Assembly (NCBI GenBank): GCA_023440865.1 | Contig: JAEXRM010000171.1 | Location: 1-9,490 of the forward strand | Direction: 5' to 3' | Length of the DNA: 9,490 nucleotides | Origin: Bacillota bacterium | Lineage (GTDB): Bacteria; Bacillota; Clostridia; DSM-8532 | Part shown: one piece after another, positions 6,865-9,490 of the stretch | Position numbering within the stretch: position 1 is the first letter of the stretch | Layout of the letters: every line of letters starts with the position of its first letter | Program-made: the position numbers and the translations under genes | The notes under the pieces: model-generated | What the model saw: only the letters and a program-made list of their open reading frames with translations | Database searches by the model: none | What the model was told of the DNA's origin: nothing

Positions 6865-7800
6865 GTGAAATTCGCCATCATTTCGGACATTCACGGAAAC
6901 TACCCGGCCTTGGTCAAGGTCGTGGAAGATGCCAAACGGAACAACGTCGACCGGTTCATTTTCATCGGCGACTACATTTTCGACTTGCCGTTCTCGAACG
7001 ACGTTGTCCGGTACATTTCGGAACTGGAGCATGCGGATGTCATCCTGGGAAACAAGGAAACCTACCTGGATGGACTGTCGGGAGAAGACCAGTCCGGGTG
7101 GGTGTTTGAACAGGTGGGGGCACTCCACCAAACCTATCGGGAGCTGTCGGGGAGCGCGGTGCGCTATCTTTCCAGCCTCAGGGAGGAAGCCTATATTCCG
7201 CTCGCATCCGGACAGCGCATCTATGCCTGCCATTATCTCAAGGGCATGCCGCAGCATGCGAAGAAGGACTGCGGCAGCTCGAATTTCCGCAAAAGGATGC
7301 TTGCATGTCCTTTCACGCACGAACAATACCTGGACGACTTCCGGACCCGGATCAATCAGGAGGACGACAAAAGGCTGTACCACGAGATCGACGCGTCCGT
7401 CATCCTCATGGGACACAATCACTTGCAGGGCTTCGGCTACTGTGGGGACAAGCTGGTCATCAACCCCGGTTCCTGCGGGCAGCCGCTGGATTTCGACAAC
7501 CGTGCGGCATACACGATCCTCGAAGAAACACCTTCGGGCTTTCATGTGACGGAGAAGCGCGTTGCGTATGATATTGACGCGACGATCGAAACGGCGAGGA
7601 AATCCAGAATCTACGCGTGCGGCACCATATGGTGCGAGTTGGTTTTTGTGGCGATGAGGACCGGGCGGGACCATTTTGGCGAGTTCTTCGAGAAAGCCGC
7701 TGAAATCGCTTCGTGCAAGGGAGAGCAGGACAGATTCTTTTCCAATGAGACGTGGCGGCAGACCTATCACGCGTTTGACTGCTTCAGAGGCATGGCATAA
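6865..7800 (+). CDS. Calcineurin-like metallophosphoesterase
   Basis: This is a 311-residue soluble member of the metallophosphatase superfamily (YfcE/MJ0936-like branch), expected to bind two divalent metals and cleave a phosphomonoester or phosphodiester; the substrate is not predictable. The motifs are in order: SDIHGN (D8, H10), FIGDY (D36), GNKE (N63, with Lys where many relatives have His or Asp), CH at H123, and GHNH (H184, H186). The core fold ends near residue 230, after VINPGSCGQP. The last ~80 residues (from about IYACGTIWC) are an extension I do not recognise. The GTG start puts MKFAIISDIHGN at the front, as usual in this family; an ATG at 6838 is the alternative. It is a strange partner for an alpha-galactoside operon. 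Its base composition appears lower in GC than its neighbours, and it follows the 41-bp repeat array directly, so it may be a later insertion. The fold is sure; the role is unknown. Confidence 0.9.
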   Translation: MKFAIISDIHGNYPALVKVVEDAKRNNVDRFIFIGDYIFDLPFSNDVVRYISELEHADVILGNKETYLDGLSGEDQSGWVFEQVGALHQTYRELSGSAVRYLSSLREEAYIPLASGQRIYACHYLKGMPQHAKKDCGSSNFRKRMLACPFTHEQYLDDFRTRINQEDDKRLYHEIDASVILMGHNHLQGFGYCGDKLVINPGSCGQPLDFDNRAAYTILEETPSGFHVTEKRVAYDIDATIETARKSRIYACGTIWCELVFVAMRTGRDHFGEFFEKAAEIASCKGEQDRFFSNETWRQTYHAFDCFRGMA

Positions 7801-7812
7801 TTAGCGGACGAC

Positions 7813-7837
7813 TTGACACACCTTGTTTTTCACGTGA
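7813..7837 (+). promoter_or_regulatory. Possible promoter/operator before the transporter gene
   Basis: A consensus -35 TTGACA (7813-7818) is followed by the perfect 8-bp palindrome TCACGTGA (7830-7837), within a loose TTTTTC...GAAAAA inverted repeat (7826-7831/7842-7847). No good -10 lies at the expected spacing. The palindrome has a central CG, as LacI-family operators do, so a sugar-responsive repressor could bind here. This would let the transporter be expressed separately from the upstream genes. It rests on motifs alone. Confidence 0.3.
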
Positions 7838-7865
7838 GAGGGAAAAAGCGGACAGGGAGGCGTAC

Positions 7866-9341
7866 ATGAGCATAAACTTGGGCAGTGGGCAGCATGGTGA
7901 GAACTCGTCCGGCTTGCATGCCGCAGGCATGCGCCAGGCGGGAACCCCGCCGACACGTGAGATGCGGCGCAACCGGTACACCTTCGGCCTGGGGACCATC
8001 GGGCGCGACATGGGTTTCACACTCGTGAGCATGTACCTGATCTTCTATCTCACGGAGGTCCGGAACCTGTCCAACACGGCGATGTGGTGGATCACCGGCA
8101 TCATGCTTGTTGACCGCATCTTCGAGGCCCTGAACGACCCGTTCATGGGCGTGGTCGTGGACAACACCCGCACGCGCTACGGCAAGTTCAAGCCCTGGAT
8201 CGTGTTCGGCGCCATCACCTCGGGGCTGCTGACGATCCTGCTGTTCACCGATTTCGGCCTGGGCGAGGCGGGCACCGTCGCCGTGTTCGCCGTGTGCTAC
8301 GTCTTGTACGGGCTCGCGTTCACCACCAACGACATCGGCTACTGGTCGATGATGCCCTCGCTGACGACCGACCAGGCCGAACGGGAACGCATCGGTTCCA
8401 TCGCGCGCATCTGCGCCAACATCGGCATGTTTGCCGTGGTGGTGGGTGTGGTGCCCGTCACGAACGCACTCGGCAAGTCGTCCGGTTCGATGGGGAAGGG
8501 ATATTTCCTGTTCGCCGTCGGCATCGTGGTCATCCTGCTGCTGGGGCAGTGCGTGACGCTGTTCGGTGTGCGGGAGCCCAAAGGCGTGTTCAAGCAGGAG
8601 GAGCGGACGCGCCTGCGCGAGATGTTCGGCGTGGTGCTGAAAAACGACCAGCTGCTGTTCGTCGCCATCTCCATGTCGCTGTTCATGATCGGGTACTGCA
8701 CGACGACGAGCTTCGGACTGTACTTCTTCAAGTACGCCTATGGCGACGAGGGCATGTATTCGATCTTCGCGCTCGTGCTCGGCATCTCGCAGATCACGGC
8801 ACTGGTCGCGTTCCCGGCGGTGAGCCGCAGGGTCGGCCGCAAGACGCTGTACGCGGCCGCCACCGTGCTGGTGCTGCTGGGATACGTGCTGTTCTTCTTC
8901 GCGCCCATGAGCATGTCGTTCATCGCCCCGGCCGGACTGCTGCTGTTCGTGGGTCAGGCCTTCATCCAGATCCTGATGCTGATGTTCCTTGCGGACAGCA
9001 TCGAGTACGGCCAATGGAAGCTGGGTCGGCGGAACGAGAGCATCACCTTCTCGCTGCAGCCGCTCATCAACCAGATCGGCGGCGCCGTGGGCAGCGGCAT
9101 CGTCAGCGCGACCATCATCCTCTCGGGCATCAACGAAGCGCAGTCCGCGTCCGACGTCACCGCCGAGGGCCTGTTCCTGATGAAGATGGCCATGATGGTG
9201 CTGCCGCTGGTCTTCATCGTGTCCGGCTACCTGCTCTACCGCTGGAAGTTCCGTATCGACCGTACGTTCTACGAGAAGATCCTCGTCGATCTCGAGGCGC
9301 GGGGGGATCTCGTGCGTGTGCCGGCGGATGACGGGTTGTGA
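7866..9341 (+). CDS. GPH-family sugar:cation symporter (MelB type)
   Basis: This 491-residue inner-membrane protein couples uptake of a glycoside to H+ or Na+. Twelve membrane segments are expected between about residues 40 and 465, after a hydrophilic ~35-residue N-terminal leader. Hallmarks are NDPFMGVVVDNTRTRYGKFKPW (starting at N90) and DSIEYGQWKLGRRNES. In the first, E87 and D91 align by eye with the MelB cation-site aspartates D55 and D59, so one is Glu rather than Asp. In the second, K385 aligns with MelB K377. There is no PTS-like IIA domain, unlike LacS-type members. The ATG is supported by AGGGAGG at 7854-7860. The gene is 65 nt after the phosphoesterase gene and in the same cluster as the two alpha-glycosidases, which makes melibiose, raffinose or isomaltose-type sugars the likely cargo. 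Family very sure, cargo inferred from context. Confidence 0.95.
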   Translation: MSINLGSGQHGENSSGLHAAGMRQAGTPPTREMRRNRYTFGLGTIGRDMGFTLVSMYLIFYLTEVRNLSNTAMWWITGIMLVDRIFEALNDPFMGVVVDNTRTRYGKFKPWIVFGAITSGLLTILLFTDFGLGEAGTVAVFAVCYVLYGLAFTTNDIGYWSMMPSLTTDQAERERIGSIARICANIGMFAVVVGVVPVTNALGKSSGSMGKGYFLFAVGIVVILLLGQCVTLFGVREPKGVFKQEERTRLREMFGVVLKNDQLLFVAISMSLFMIGYCTTTSFGLYFFKYAYGDEGMYSIFALVLGISQITALVAFPAVSRRVGRKTLYAAATVLVLLGYVLFFFAPMSMSFIAPAGLLLFVGQAFIQILMLMFLADSIEYGQWKLGRRNESITFSLQPLINQIGGAVGSGIVSATIILSGINEAQSASDVTAEGLFLMKMAMMVLPLVFIVSGYLLYRWKFRIDRTFYEKILVDLEARGDLVRVPADDGL

Positions 9342-9373
9342 CCTGGCCGTCGCAACGGGAACCGCACCATGAC

Positions 9374-9490
9374 AATGCGAAGCGCTCCATGATCATGTGA
9401 ACAGCCCGTGAAGATGCGAATCGCCCCATGATCATGTGAACAGCCCGTGAAAATGCGAATCGCCCCATGATCATGTGAACAGCCCGTGAA
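9374..9490. repeat. 39-bp tandem repeat array (three copies, reaching the window edge)
   Basis: Copies lie at 9374-9412, 9413-9451 and 9452-9490. Copies 2 and 3 differ at one base and copy 1 differs at three; the array may continue beyond the window. A decayed partial copy precedes it (about 9358-9373, GAACCGCACCATGAC). Each unit contains the perfect palindrome CATGATCATG and, in copies 2 and 3, a GCGA-A-TCGC dyad. The unit length is a multiple of three, so a minus-strand frame reads as 13-residue repeats, but nothing else supports that as a gene. The array starts 32 bp after the transporter stop. There are no spacers, so it is not CRISPR. Confidence 0.93.

Noticed and set aside
7830..9014. 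394-residue His/Asp/Gln-rich minus-strand frame opposite the transporter
   Set aside because: Its odd composition is the complement of hydrophobic transporter codons; there is no ribosome site or domain.
9214..9474. Minus-strand frame encoding 13-residue repeats (MIMGRFA.SRAVH)
   Set aside because: The periodic peptide follows from a 39-bp unit being divisible by three; the frame continues antisense into the transporter gene and has no supported start signal.

Overview
The window joins two blocks of different base composition. Bases ~120-1800 are AT-rich with AT-leaning codons. From ~2450 to the end the DNA is GC-rich, with strong Shine-Dalgarno sites and the codon bias of a high-GC host. 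The carbohydrate genes suggest a high-GC Gram-positive, plausibly a gut actinomycete such as a bifidobacterium or a member of the Coriobacteriia. No rRNA or tRNA is present to settle this, so the placement is an inference.

Left block, minus strand: a receiver-domain protein (926-1594) is followed 11 nt downstream by a histidine-kinase-like protein (93-914). The pair has the key phosphotransfer residues, but the kinase ends inside its ATPase domain. That end coincides with an abrupt change to GC-rich DNA at about position 105-120, beside two 14-bp direct repeats that resemble the end of a mobile element. The pair looks like acquired accessory DNA that was later damaged. About 960 bp (1595-2556) hold no convincing gene, but they contain a perfect 8-bp dyad and a strong imperfect hairpin.

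Right block, plus strand: a four-gene alpha-glycoside cluster. It encodes a GH13_31 alpha-glucosidase (2557-4296), a GH36 alpha-galactosidase overlapping it by 8 bp (4289-6709), a calcineurin-like metallophosphoesterase (6865-7800) and a GPH (MelB-type) sugar:cation symporter (7866-9341). The likely scheme is uptake of melibiose, raffinose or isomalto-type sugars by the symporter, followed by cytoplasmic cleavage by the two hydrolases, neither of which has a signal peptide. The role of the phosphoesterase is unclear; it is the odd member of the cluster.

Two intergenic tandem-repeat arrays punctuate the cluster. One is a 41-bp unit, three copies plus a stub, at 6712-6840. The other is a 39-bp unit, three copies reaching the window edge, at 9374-9490. 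Their units share a GATC..ATG(C/T)GAAC core and each carries a 10-bp palindrome. These arrays, the broken signalling pair and its edge are the most unusual parts of the window.
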